DNA of 64,000 nucleotides from Opeltia flavorubescens (taxonomy: Eukaryota > Ascomycota > Lecanoromycetes > Teloschistales > Teloschistaceae), in assembly GCA_000442125.1 (NCBI GenBank), contig KE546968.1:1769795-1833794 (forward strand), written 5' to 3'. Under the pieces are notes generated by a model, which saw only the letters and a list, made by a program, of their open reading frames with translations, did no database searches and had not been told where the DNA came from. The position numbers and the translations under genes are program-made. This document shows, in pieces, positions 45,413 to 56,300 of the stretch (position 1 is its first letter; each line of letters starts with the position of its first letter).

Positions 45413-46316
45413 ATGGCGCTTTCGAAGATTGTGATTATCATCGCATTGATGATGCTAAGCGTGGCAATGGGAGCCCTTATTGATCATGGCAAGCAAGTCA
45501 CTAGTACATCATCCAACATTGAGGCCGTGAATTGTCGAAAGCTAATCTTCGTCATCGAAAATCAAAGCGGTATCGCCCAATACACCCTCACAAGGTCAAC
45601 AGCAAACAGCCCTTCACGATCTCTCCAGTCCAGTCGCAGATGATCGTCTCGAAGACACCCATCAAGCACCTCAAGAAATACTCCTCTCACCAGACCAATA
45701 TCTCGTAACCGTACCCGCCAATCTGGACGTCCATGACATGACTACATTTGATTGCTGGATGTTAGGCACAGCCCTCAACCTCGCCAAAACCAAAGCGCAA
45801 GAGCTACAACTCCATCAAGTCGCCTCCGACATCGAAATCTGGGTTAAAGCCCATCCTTGGAAAGCGGCTTTCTACCTTGCAAGCTCCATCTCCCTCTTTG
45901 CTCCTGAGATCCTTTCGCTGCCGGCGCTTGAAGCTTTGGGATTTGGGGCTGTGGGCGTGAGGGCTGGTAAGTCGCAGTCCAGACTTTGTTAAATACCATG
46001 GTGAAGACGGCGCTGATAGGTCTGTGTGAGTTTAGGTTCACTTGCCGCCAAAATCCAATCTGTCATCGGCCCCATCGCTGCTCGGAGTGTATTTGCCATC
46101 TGGCAGAGTGCAAGGATGGGTGGATATGGGGTTGAGTACGTGAATGGTGGTGTCAGAGCTTTGGTTGCGCTGGCGGATGCGGCGGAGGGGGCGTGTAACC
46201 CGCTCAAAGACTGCAAGGGGCTGATGAATGATGGTGGAGGACGGCTTGGAGAGGGCATGATGATTAAAGCTTTCGCGGTTGTGGCTTGTGGATGGGTGGT
46301 GGGTTTGGTGTGCTAG
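45413..46316 (+). CDS. IFI6/IFI27 (ISG12)-like protein with signal peptide
   Basis: The N-terminus (start at 45413, MALSKIVIIIALMMLSVAMG) is a signal peptide or membrane anchor. The central and C-terminal parts are AHPWKAAFYLASSISLFAPE, ALGFGAVGVRAG, then GSLAAKIQSVIGPIAARSVF, and GMMIKAFAVVACGWVVGLVC. The GFGAVGVRAGSLAAKIQS block is the small-residue helical pair of the interferon-inducible 6-16 family, known in animals and also widespread in fungi. The intron 45967-46035 splits the Gly codon of this block and is well supported. Between the N-terminal part and the central part (around 45600) the frame shifts by one base with no convincing intron, so the exact model is open: missed splicing, sequence error or damage. 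In animals such proteins act at mitochondrial or ER membranes; the fungal function is unknown. Confidence 0.6.
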
Positions 46317-48096
46317 GAGGATGAGATTTGTTGGATGGATGACTTATAGTCTCACCCTTGAGGGGAGGACTGATACGATTGGACGGTTCTTTAGGAAGCT
46401 AAAGACGGAAATTAGATGGCATTTTATCACAGCATCTTCAGGGTTATTACTTATAATTAGTGGGACCCTGGGCTCTTAGTCATAAGAGTATCTATTGATG
46501 ATAGTGGTGTGCAGGGGTTTAATGAGAATCTCTCATTCGGTTTGGTGCGTTTGTTAGGTGCAAGTATTCTCGTTGCAATGTAGTTAGTATTTCCGGAGTT
46601 GCCTGCAGAGAACGCGGAGGAGTATAATCCGTAATGACTCTGCCGGTGTCTAGTAGAGATGACAGAGGTGAGCACGGCAGCATTGTTCCCTGCTGGGTAG
46701 ATAATTCTGTTCAGCTAATTTTTTTGTGCATTCTACTCAGAAATGTCCTTGTATAGCAAGGTATTTGAGGAGAAAAACTCTCTAGGCAGCGGCGGAATGC
46801 GACAAAGGAGAATTTTGGCTTGCATCTCCTGGTTTTCTATAGTCTAGTCTTAAGAAAGCTCATTCTTATCAACCTTTAAAGTAGATAATGCATGAGATAG
46901 CTTTTCAACCTCTTACTGGTATGCCTTGTGCACATGATCTGCCCATTGCTGGATTTCTTTGTCATGCGATTGACCCGCTTGCTGTTGCGCAGGTAGGTAG
47001 AATTCCGATCCCCTATTAAGTAGCATCTCATTCCAGGGTTCCTCACTAGGTAATCGGATTGATGGCAATTTTTTGTGGCTAGATAGTTCTGATATAATCT
47101 CTCATTGACTGAATGCAACGTGTTGGGTAGGCGTTTTCTTGAGGAATGATTTGGTACCGTAGGCAGGCATAAATGTGATTGGATATAGAAAGGCCTCGTT
47201 GATTTGAGTGGTGAAAATGGGAGGTATTTCCTAAGAGGTAGGCGGTCTGGGAGCTGGGTTGGCAGGTAATTTGCTGCAGGCAGCTGGCCTTTCTCAGCGA
47301 GACAGGCATGATTCCAAGCACATTCATTGGTGCTCCACCAGCGGGCTGATGGCAAAAAGTTGTGTTCGTCACAGGTCTTCCTACTCAGGCGACTAGACTT
47401 GAAAGAAACAGACATCAATACAGCGATTCCGAATGGGTAGGCGTATCCTGCAATAGTACCTCGCAACCTGTCGGGTACGACGTTTATCATTGACCCTGAG
47501 CAGGACCGTGGCAGAATGTCACGCGTAGCGAATAGAGGTATAGCTGCACTGATCAGCTGGAACCTTGGCAAGGGGCGCTGTATGCGTTGAAGCTAGAAGT
47601 GTAGCCTGATTGACGAAGTGTCTCTCCCTCAAAAGATTTGCTGCTGAGAACCTGCCACAGAAGTTGATCAATAATAGAGGTTCTCTCGCAGGAGAGTGGC
47701 TCTGTGCCCGTTGCGCTACATGAGCGTCAATATCTGCTGTATTTGCAGATTTATTAAAGGGCAAGTTCGGCGGATCGTGTCGCCATCATCCGGCGTATCC
47801 CAAATATCAGAAGATTTGTAGAACGCTGGGTTCGCAATCAGTACACCGAGATGATACTGCNCTGACACTTTTTCTTTTGTTAGCATCACAGAGCTCGAGT
47901 ATTGTAGACTGGAGAAAGACTGTGACTACTATCGAAAATGGGCCGCCGTCTTGCAAGGCCGTCAAAATAATCTCACTGCTAATGAGATTAACCTCATCCC
48001 ACTCCGAAGCTTTTTATAACTCGAAAGTATTCATGCTGCCATCAAGAGTTCAACAGTTTCTCGCCGCAGCCTCCTTGGTACGCACCCCTTTTGCAG
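46317..48096. other. Long stretch without a supported gene
   Basis: I could not support a gene in these 1.8 kb. Two overlapping minus-strand frames (46876-47571 and 47519-47764) are long, but their composition is mixed and no family signal appears; they may be remains of a decayed gene. There is an ambiguous base at 47861. Confidence 0.45.
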
Positions 48097-49960
48097 CTAG
48101 GAGCTTTTCTTTTTCACAGGCCTCCATTCCATACTCAAACTCCCCAGCATCGACACACATGTCAGCGCAAGTGGCAGATAAAATGTCTGCGTCACCGCTT
48201 TGTCGTACCCTAGCAGTGCACCCTCTAGATTTTCCTTCCCCACATGGGCCTTCAGATCCGCCAGTCCCATCGTTTGCAGCGCTTTCGCATCGAGACTCGG
48301 TGCGTATTTGCCCAGGTCGACGGTCAGCCTCTTTGTAACGATGGCTTGCGCGTAGGTCACAAAGACTGCAGGGCCAACATCCTGTCCGAACTGGATGATG
48401 GCGATGCCCATGGAGATGTCTCCGGGCGCAAGGATCGTCTGCATGGCTACCTGCGGGCGTTGAAAGCCGATACCCGCACCAAACCCAAGGAGAGCTTGGT
48501 AGCATATCAGTGTCACTGTTTTGGCGTCGACTTCGAGGGTTGTGAGAAGTCCGGCGGCGATGGGTGTAAGGACGCTGGTAAGGATCATGAAAGGTGCGTA
48601 ATAGCCAGCGATAGAGGTAGCGGTACCGGCAAATAGGAGAGATAATATGAGGCCTGCTACGCTCGGAACGACCATGACGCCAGATTTGCTAGGGGTCATT
48701 TCTTTGACGGATTGGAAGTATATGGGCATCTGCGGCGAAAATATCATGAGTGACATATACCGTACAACTCGGCCTCCAAAATTTCAAAGTAAAAGGAGGC
48801 TTACGTAGTAGTCCACCACGCTCAAAGCCGAATTATTGCAGAGACTGAAGACCAGTCCGGCAAGTACACTCCGCCGAGTTATGAGTCGCAACGGCAAGGT
48901 AGCCTGATCACCTTTCCTGACTTGCAGCCATGCGAAGAGCGCAAGGAGGAAAGCGAAGAGGAGTAGCAACACGATAATACGAGCATTAGCCCATCCATAC
49001 TGAGTTCCACCCCACTGGAAAGCCAGCAGGAGAGAAACTATACAAGGCCAGAAAATGACTGTACTAAGGATATCCAATCTTGCCAGGTTTTCTTTCCACG
49101 TCATTGTAACATTAGCGTCTAGCCGAGGTGGGTCTTGGAAATAGAAGAAAATGACCAAAAATGTCAAGACGCCAAGTGGTAGGTTGATGTAGAAGCACCA
49201 TCGCCATGACAGTTTGTCCGTCAGGACACCGCCAAGCAGCGGAGCAGACGAGCAAGCTAGTTCCTCAACAGCCGCGAAAGCACCGCTGTACATGGAGCGT
49301 CGCTGCAAAGGTAGACTCAGAGTAATGATGCTGACCGAGATCCCATCAGCCACCCATCATGAATATGACAGAGCTTCACTCACCAGAAGATTCCCGCAAC
49401 CAGTCCAGCAGTGCCTATGCCAGCGCATGCACGACCTACCACAAAAATCTTACTTGATATCACAACTCCGGAGATAAGGCTTCCGAGCTCAAACATAGCC
49501 AGAGCAATTATAAATACCACTTTGGGAGAGTAGACCGTATAAAGTTTTCCAAACATGAATTGAAACGAGCATGATATCAGACGGCTAGAAGTTCCCACGT
49601 CCTCAGATCATGATTATGGCCGAAAGCTTCAAGCTCAGGATACCTACAACGCAGATGAATACCAACCGATATCAGCGATGGTCCTGAACTCATTCGTGAT
49701 ACTCGGGACAGCTGTTGCGACGATTGTGTTGTCCTATAACGGTATCATGAATTACTAGAAATCTCATGGGAGCTCTCACGTACCAATCCGACGAGAACAA
49801 GCGCAAGTGCCAGGGCGGCAACTAGAGCCACCCACTTCTTTCCAGAGGGATGTTCATCGCGTTCTTCAGCTTCCTCGTCGAATGGTACAATGTTGGCTGC
49901 ATCTTGTGGTGCAGGCGCTGAGCTTTCGCTGTTGCCACCATCTGAACCTGAAGTGGCCAT
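48097..49960 (-). CDS. MFS drug:H+ antiporter (14-TM, DHA2-type), five exons, 540 aa
   Basis: Exons on the minus strand are 49784-49960, 49648-49733, 49384-49584, 48805-49330 and 48097-48729. All phases agree, giving 541 codons with the stop. After an acidic cytosolic N-terminus come the hallmarks of fungal multidrug and toxin-efflux MFS carriers: LVGLDNTIVATAVPSITNEF, then GWYSSAF, FMFGKLYTVYSPKVVFIIAL, VGRACAGIGTAGLVAGIF (motif C region), PLLGGVLTDKLSWRWCFYIN and LPLGVLTFLVIFF. The second half has YYMPIYFQSV and GFGAGIGFQRPQVAMQ. It lies on the same strand as the polyketide synthase, about 3.3 kb downstream of the synthase's end, with the epimerase-like gene and an AT-rich island between. 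Export of the cluster product is the natural guess. Confidence 0.9.
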
Positions 49961-50480
49961 AATGGTTGGGTGCGAGATTCCACTCCGAATCTACTACCAA
50001 ATGACTTCTGATCAGGATAGTCGTCGGAATCCGTTGCAGTCATGACGCAATTGGTGAAGATCTTTAATGTCGGGATCGCTGCTGCCTGGCGAGTATATCG
50101 AGCAAGGCTTGGCGCCAAGCCCAGGACTGGTTGTGCCAGGAAGAGCATTAACCGTTGGTAGGCTTACTTTCCATCTTAGCTATTTAGTCGGACGAATCTG
50201 AATAATATTATTACTTGACAATTAGTGTCATCCGATACCTCGGATTCATTATGCCTGACTCCGTCGTAGATATTCCCTGCTTCAAAGGGCGTGTAACCTT
50301 TTACTATGCGCACGATGCCTCAGCCTTCTCTCTTATTTCATTACGCATTGTGGTGGTGGAACACTATATAAGATAAGACATGATCTACTCCTCGTCGATA
50401 AGCCACTTCACCGACGGAAGCCTTGATGAGTCCAAATCTGATGCCCAATCTGTCCAAAAAGCCGGAAATGATAGCTCGAT
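49961..50480. other. Upstream region of the MFS gene
   Basis: About 0.5 kb without a gene. It should contain the MFS promoter; a TATA-like TATATAAGATAAG occurs near 50363. The AT-rich island begins after it. Confidence 0.45.
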
Positions 50481-51840
50481 CACCTTTAAGAGATTTAAGG
50501 TTCGGGAGCTAAGTTAGCGCAGCTTTCTCTCATCTTTTGACCCCGCTAAGGCTTAAAGATTTCAAGATTCTATAATTATAGAGGCTGTTATTCGATTTTA
50601 AGAGCTGGAATAGACTTGAAAGGAGAAGAATATAAACGCGAAGGATATAAGTTCCTCTAAAGGTCTCTCGTACAGAGAAAGGAAGCCAGTGAACGTATAC
50701 TGTATGTAGCGAATCGAACTTCCAATAATTGCTCTAACCTAAGAAATGCATATACAGTCACTATAAAGTTATCTTGCTGGGCTTGACAATTAAGGTGCTG
50801 CTAGATATTATTGATCGCGAGACTAAAAAGTTACCTAAGATACTACAGATCACAAGATCAAATGCCGGAGACTCTGAGCCCTTGCAGATTCCGAAGCTTC
50901 GACGAAATCGCGAGCACCTACTCTATGGCAACGTCCTAGACTCGACTGGCAATCTAGGTAATATCGATGAGTCGATGTTTGGAATGGGCCGTAGCTGCGG
51001 AAAAAGACTGTGGGAGTTGAAAAGACTATATATGATGTTCTTTAGATATCTAGGGCTGCACTCAGTCGCATGCTGATTTACTAGACGTATGCTCGAGCCC
51101 ATATATCAACACTGAGAGTCCGTTATCCCGATAGCTCGCTACCACTTACCTAAGCGCTACTAATAATCGATATCCTAGCCGCCTTTCCCGCTATTTCTAC
51201 TTTCCGGGCTGGTATCGTATTTAATACCGAGCTGTATATTATAATCTTTAAAAAGAAAATAGATAATATAAGCTATAACCTTAATAGAGGCGATAAAACG
51301 CGTTAATTTATTTAATAATTTCTATATTATAGTATCTTTAGATACTTATTCTCCCGTTAAAGGATATTATAACTAAGATAATGCTCCTTTAGCTTCCGCC
51401 AGGCGTGAATAGTGATACGCAGTATTTTGCGAATATAACGATATTTTAGACTTTCGAAGCAAACCAGTCGCTAATAAGGGTATTATAACCAGTTTAAAGA
51501 CAAATTGCTACAGAAGCTATTCTTATTAGAATCCAGTATAACTGCTGCTATAGATTTCGATTCAGTTACAGTTGACTCGTTTATAGAAGAGGCCTATAAC
51601 GAAGTTAAAAAGCTAGCAGCTGAATTGAAGGCGATGTGCAGTCTTTTTTAATATTGTACGAGAAATGACCGTAGTGCGGATATCGAAATAAAAGGCTGCT
51701 ACCGTCTGATATAATAATATTACGTGTTCCTTCGTATTGGAATAATCGTCGTATTAGATTCCAGCTGCAACTGAAAATATCTCATTTCTAATTTGATAAA
51801 AGTTATACCAAGAAGGCCTAAGTAACCCGCAAAAAACTTA
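50480..51840. repeat. AT-rich, RIP-like decayed island, probably an old repeat
   Basis: Composition changes sharply here: TpA-rich sequence dense in stops in all frames, with runs such as TATAATTATAG and TAATAATATTACG. This is what repeat-induced C-to-T mutation leaves in ascomycetes. Short protein-like fragments survive (around 50775-51075, and SITAAIDFDSVTVDSFIEEA near 51530-51590), but I cannot assign them to an element family. It looks broken and old. It separates the MFS exporter from the epimerase-like and PKS genes. No clear terminal repeats were found, apart from the palindromic block listed next. Confidence 0.5.
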
Positions 51841-51940
51841 ACCTATATAGGTTTTCAAAAAATCGTTAAAAAGTTCAATCCAACCCAACCTATTCGCGGG
51901 TTGGGTCCGGGTTGGGTATAGGTTCCCCCAAACCTATTTC
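51838..51940. repeat. Palindrome and GGGTTGGGT repeat block at the right edge of the AT-rich island
   Basis: The block contains a perfect 14-bp palindrome, AACCTATATAGGTT, followed within about 40 bp by AACCCAACCTATTCGCGGG and then by two direct copies of GGGTTGGGT ending in ATAGGTT. The pieces form inverted repeats with one another (AACCCAACCTAT against GGGTTGGGT and ATAGGTT). Such compact symmetric blocks are often element ends or structured non-coding repeats; no function is shown. Confidence 0.5.
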
Positions 51941-51969
51941 GACGACGGCTTTTCTTTTCTTCTTTTTTT

Positions 51970-53009
51970 TCACATACCACGATTAATCTCCTTATTCTCT
52001 ACTATGAACCCCTCTGCTTCCTTGTTCCTTCCCTCCTTCGTCCCCACCTCTTTCCCTACTACCCTCCTTATCATCTCTTCCGCCAACCTCTCAACCTGAA
52101 CACTGGGTCCCAGCCCCCTTACCAGATCCCGAAGATTGGCTTCCTTAGCCAAGACCATGCCAGGGCGCATGATATGCGCTTCGAAAACATCAGCGTTTAT
52201 ACGTGCGTGGGTAAGGAGGAGGGATTCGATGGAACCCTGTTGGTGGGGAAGATCAGCTTTGGGGGATGGGTGTGTGGGGGGGGGAGGGCGGGGGGAAAGA
52301 GAGAGGGACAAGGGGAGCAGGAGGGAGTACTCTGATGCGTCGGTAATCCTGCTTAAACCACAACGGTTTTGATTGATCGCGCTCTGCGGCGCCGCCGCTT
52401 AGGTAGATGAAGCGGAGCTTTTCTTTTTTCTTTTGGAGGACAGGGGCGGTGGAGTCTGCGGTAGTAGTAGAGTGGTTGTAGTAATTGCTGTTGTTGTTGT
52501 TGTTGTTGTACATGGTTGTCAATATATTCACGGCAGCCATAGTATAATCGACGCAGACCTCGCGGGCTTGCTCGTTACTAGGCATCCACGCCTTACCCAA
52601 ACACCTACAATTCAAAAAAAACCCCGTTGTTAGTACTTGCATTTTATAGATTAGACAACTCCGTGATGGGATCACTCATTGGGTCGATATATATATATAT
52701 TCATCTATCCCGACAGCGGCAATAGTTCATACTAACAGGCAAGAAAAATATCCTCTCGCTTCCTAACCCAACCCACTGACAAAGGAAAAACACTTACCAA
52801 ATGCACCCCTTTACCCCCTCCAATTTCCCCCTAACCTCTTCATTATATTCCAAAAAACTATCGGTGATGGCTACACTCAGTTTTGGACTCTGCACCTCGA
52901 GAGGTCGGCGCGAGAGAGCGACGATGGAGGTGATGGAGGGGTGTTGGAGGCATTGATCGAGGACTTCGCGGCCGATGAAGCCGGTGGAGCCGGCGAGGAG
53001 GATTTTCAT
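51970..53009 (-). CDS. NAD(P)-binding epimerase-like (atypical SDR) protein, 250 aa
   Basis: Exons 52798-53009, 52331-52604 and 51970-52236 (minus strand) splice in phase to 251 codons with the stop. It begins with a Rossmann nucleotide-binding motif, MKILLAGSTGFIGREVL (GxxGxxG), and continues VALSRRP, a VKGCIWCLGKAW turn and RFIYLSGGAAERD, then a helix with MRPGMVLAKEANLRDLV. This is the HTATIP2/YwnB-like branch of atypical short-chain dehydrogenases, which often lacks a canonical catalytic triad. A low-complexity insertion of asparagines (YNNNNNNSNYYNHSTTTAD), encoded by a GTT/GTA repeat at about 52470-52510, sits before the SGGAAE strand. It starts 295 bp downstream of the PKS stop on the same strand. 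A tailoring role is possible but unproven; it could equally be a housekeeping neighbour. Confidence 0.8.
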
Positions 53010-53304
53010 TGTGCTTGTATGTGCGAGTGGAAGACTATGGTTTAGAGGAGGTGGGTTTCTTGTGGGAGGTGGTGGTGGATGGTGGGAGAGTGAGGGATGT
53101 GGGGGGATTCGGGCGATTTATGCAAGGTGCCTTAGGTCAGATAAGCACAGCCTAATCAGTTCTGGGTGCGAAATGTTTGAGGAAGGAGCTGCCGAGGCAG
53201 ATAAAAAAAATGCCTTTTGACAACGTGACAGATTTGGTCTATACGACACGGACTAATGTCGTCCTGACCTATCTCTAGAATAATTTACGACTCCACATCG
53301 GTTT

Positions 53305-56300
53305 CTACTTATCTCTACCTTCAAACTTCACTTTCAATCCCTGACCAGCCATCTTCCCCAGCGAAGCAAGTGTCCCAGAACCCATAATCTCCAACACACT
53401 GATGTCTAAACCAAACGCCTGCTTCCACCATCTTCTCAATTCAATGGCCATTAAGCTGTCCATACCGATCCCGCTCAAACTCATCCCAATATCCATGTCC
53501 TCCTCAGGTTTCATCATGAACCTGAAGATTCTCCGACCAATCTCGTCAGCCAGGTAATCGGTGCTTTCCTTTTCCTCCAGTATGGCCGGATCATCAGCGG
53601 CCCGGGACATGAATACCTTGAGCGTGTTGGAGTTGATGGCCGAAGACTCGCCCACCGCTTCACGAGGTACATTATGGTACATCCCCATGCGGCGGTCGCG
53701 GCGCCAGCTGGCCTGGCAATTGGGGTCTTCCAGATGTACCTCAGATCTCAAGCCCATTATGATGTGGCCACTGCTCTTCCACGATGCGGCAACGTCATCT
53801 TGCGGCGCTTTGTGAGTAGCGGACCCATCCTGCCTCTCGGCATATGAATTCAACACAGCCAACTCTATGTAGTCGAGCAGTTCACGTTCAGGGAGGAAGT
53901 AAAGCCCTTGGGACTTCAACTTCTTCCTGATTGCCGGGTTCTCGGCGACAAAGCCGATGTCGTCAACAGGACACACGCCTAGAACGGCAGCAGGGAGGCC
54001 AGCTTTGCGTCGATACTGACAGAAGGATTCCAGGAAGGTGTTGGCTGCGGCATAATTGCCTTGTCCAGGTTGGTCGATCAACGTGACCAGGGAACTCGTC
54101 ATAATAAAGAAGTCCAGGGACTCGCCCTCGAAGACTTGGTGAAGGTTCCAAGCGCCTTCCACCTTCGGGTCGACTGCCGAAGTCCATTCTTCGTGCGTCA
54201 AATCAAGGAAAGGTGCATCCTGTTTGAAGTCAGTGAGAATTCACCTGAAAGGACACGCGTGCCAAATTATTACCCGCAAGACCATGGCAAGATGCAAAAC
54301 ACCTTTGATTGGTTTCGAAAGCGACTGCTTGGCTTGCTGCACAGCGGCAATATCCTCGGCTTTTCCTGGGACAGCGGTGACTGAACAGCCCATGCTCTCA
54401 AGTTCTGCGAAGTAAGACCGATCTACCTCGCTCTTGCCGGCGCTTCGGGAAAGGAAGAGTAGATGCCGTGCTCCTCTTTCCACCATCCAGGATGCGACTG
54501 ATCGCCCTAAGCCGCCGAGTCCACCGGTCAAAAGATATGATGCATTAGCATCCAAGCTGAACTCTTTGGCAGACGGAGTGCTGGGAATGACGGAGAGGTC
54601 TAGGGGAAGCTTGACAACAGCTTTGCCAATGTGGTCTCCCTTCTGGAGGTGGCGGAAGCTTGATTCGATGTCGCCTGCTTCAAAGACGGCAATTTGGTTG
54701 ATGGGGCCAATTCGGCGTTCCGAGTACATGTGGATCCATCGCCGGATGATACTGATGGCGGATTGTCAGCAAGTGTCCTCTTCATTCAGAGAAGCAAGAG
54801 ATGAAGCCTACCGTCCGACGGAATCTGGCCGTTCTTTCATCGCATGTGCGAGGTCCACGCAACAGTAGGATCGGTTTGCCAGGAACGGCTCCAGGTCGAG
54901 TTTTCCGAAGCCGACAAGATCACGCTTACCAAGCTCAACCAACTTACCAAATTCTGCGACACATTTCCATGAACAGTGCAGGAGCTCTCCAGACAATGAG
55001 TTCAGCACTATGTCGACACCACGCCCGCCAGTTTCGCGCATCAGATCTGGCAGGAAAGATGCGTTACGGGAATTGAAGATATGTTTTCCAGGGATGCCAT
55101 CTTTCTCAATAAGGTAATTCCTTTTCTCCTGGCTACCGACAGTGGCGTAGATCTAAAGAGATCATCGTCAGTGCATGAAACGAAGCAGACGAGTTTCTAC
55201 AGTCATACCATAGCTCCTACATCCTTACAGAGCTGAATGGCAGCTTGACCCACCCCACCACAAGCTGAATGAATTAAGACCGTCTAAACGGCGTCAGCAA
55301 GTCGAGGCAGGTAACATGATGGGGATTGGAAGTGAATTACCTGGCCTCTCTCCAATTGACCAACATCCATCAGTGCTTGCACCGCAGTGGTGTAGCAAGC
55401 AGGCATACTCGCCGCTTCAAGGAAGCCAAGAGCGTCCGGGATCTTGGCAACCAAGGAGTCCACGAGCACTGCATGAGATGAAAAACAGCCCTCGACAGCG
55501 ACACCAACCACGCGGTCGTTAACCGCCACATTGCTCACCTTGGCGCCAACTCGGCTGACAACGCCGGCAAGTTCGAGTCCGAGGGGCACACTCTTGGAAC
55601 CGAATTTGAGAACACCCATAGATACCATGATGTCCTGTGCACAGATTAGCGGGGCTTGTATAGGAATCAAGTCCATGCATCGAGGAACGTACTCTGAAGT
55701 TCAGACCAACAGCCGCTGTGACGACTTCGACTTGGTGGTCTGCAAGTGAAGCAGGGCGAACTTTCTCCTCCCACTCGAGGGTATCTAGCAGTCCAGGTTT
55801 GGTGATACGGAGGGCTTTGGCGGAAGTGGCATCAATCGAACTCTTTGTCGCAATCTCTCGTTCCAACGAGAATGGTTGATATCTGCCAATCTTGATTACC
55901 CCATCATCCACTGCATATTCTCGGTCAGGCGCAATCTTGTCGATGTCTTCTCGCGTCCGGATCTTGTCAAAGACTTTCAACACCAGCTCTGAAAAGTCGG
56001 CTTCCTCAGGGTTGATCTCAAGCGTGCTCAGTGGAATGCCCAACTCTGCGCGAGCCACCCGGAATGTGCCAATCGTCTGCGCTGAACGAGGGTCGTCGCA
56101 GTGAATCTGGGTAGGCGGCATCAACCAGAGGAGTTTCTGAGAGCTGTGGTGGCGCAATAGGTCTTTGAACTCCTCAAACCTAGTGGCCGAGATCTTCTCG
56201 AAGAACCGGCTCTCGAGGTCGAGAATGCTGATAACGTCTCGATCAGCTGGGAGGCTTCCGCCGAGTTTAGCAATCATCACGTCCATGCCCGCTCGCTGAA

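Noticed and set aside
46876-47764. Two overlapping minus-strand frames, considered as a decayed transporter or enzyme
   Set aside because: No motif of any transporter or enzyme family could be pointed to; left as unassigned sequence.
50774-51076. 100-aa frame in the AT-rich island as an intact gene
   Set aside because: Sits in stop-dense RIP-like sequence and has no recognised domain; treated as a remnant.
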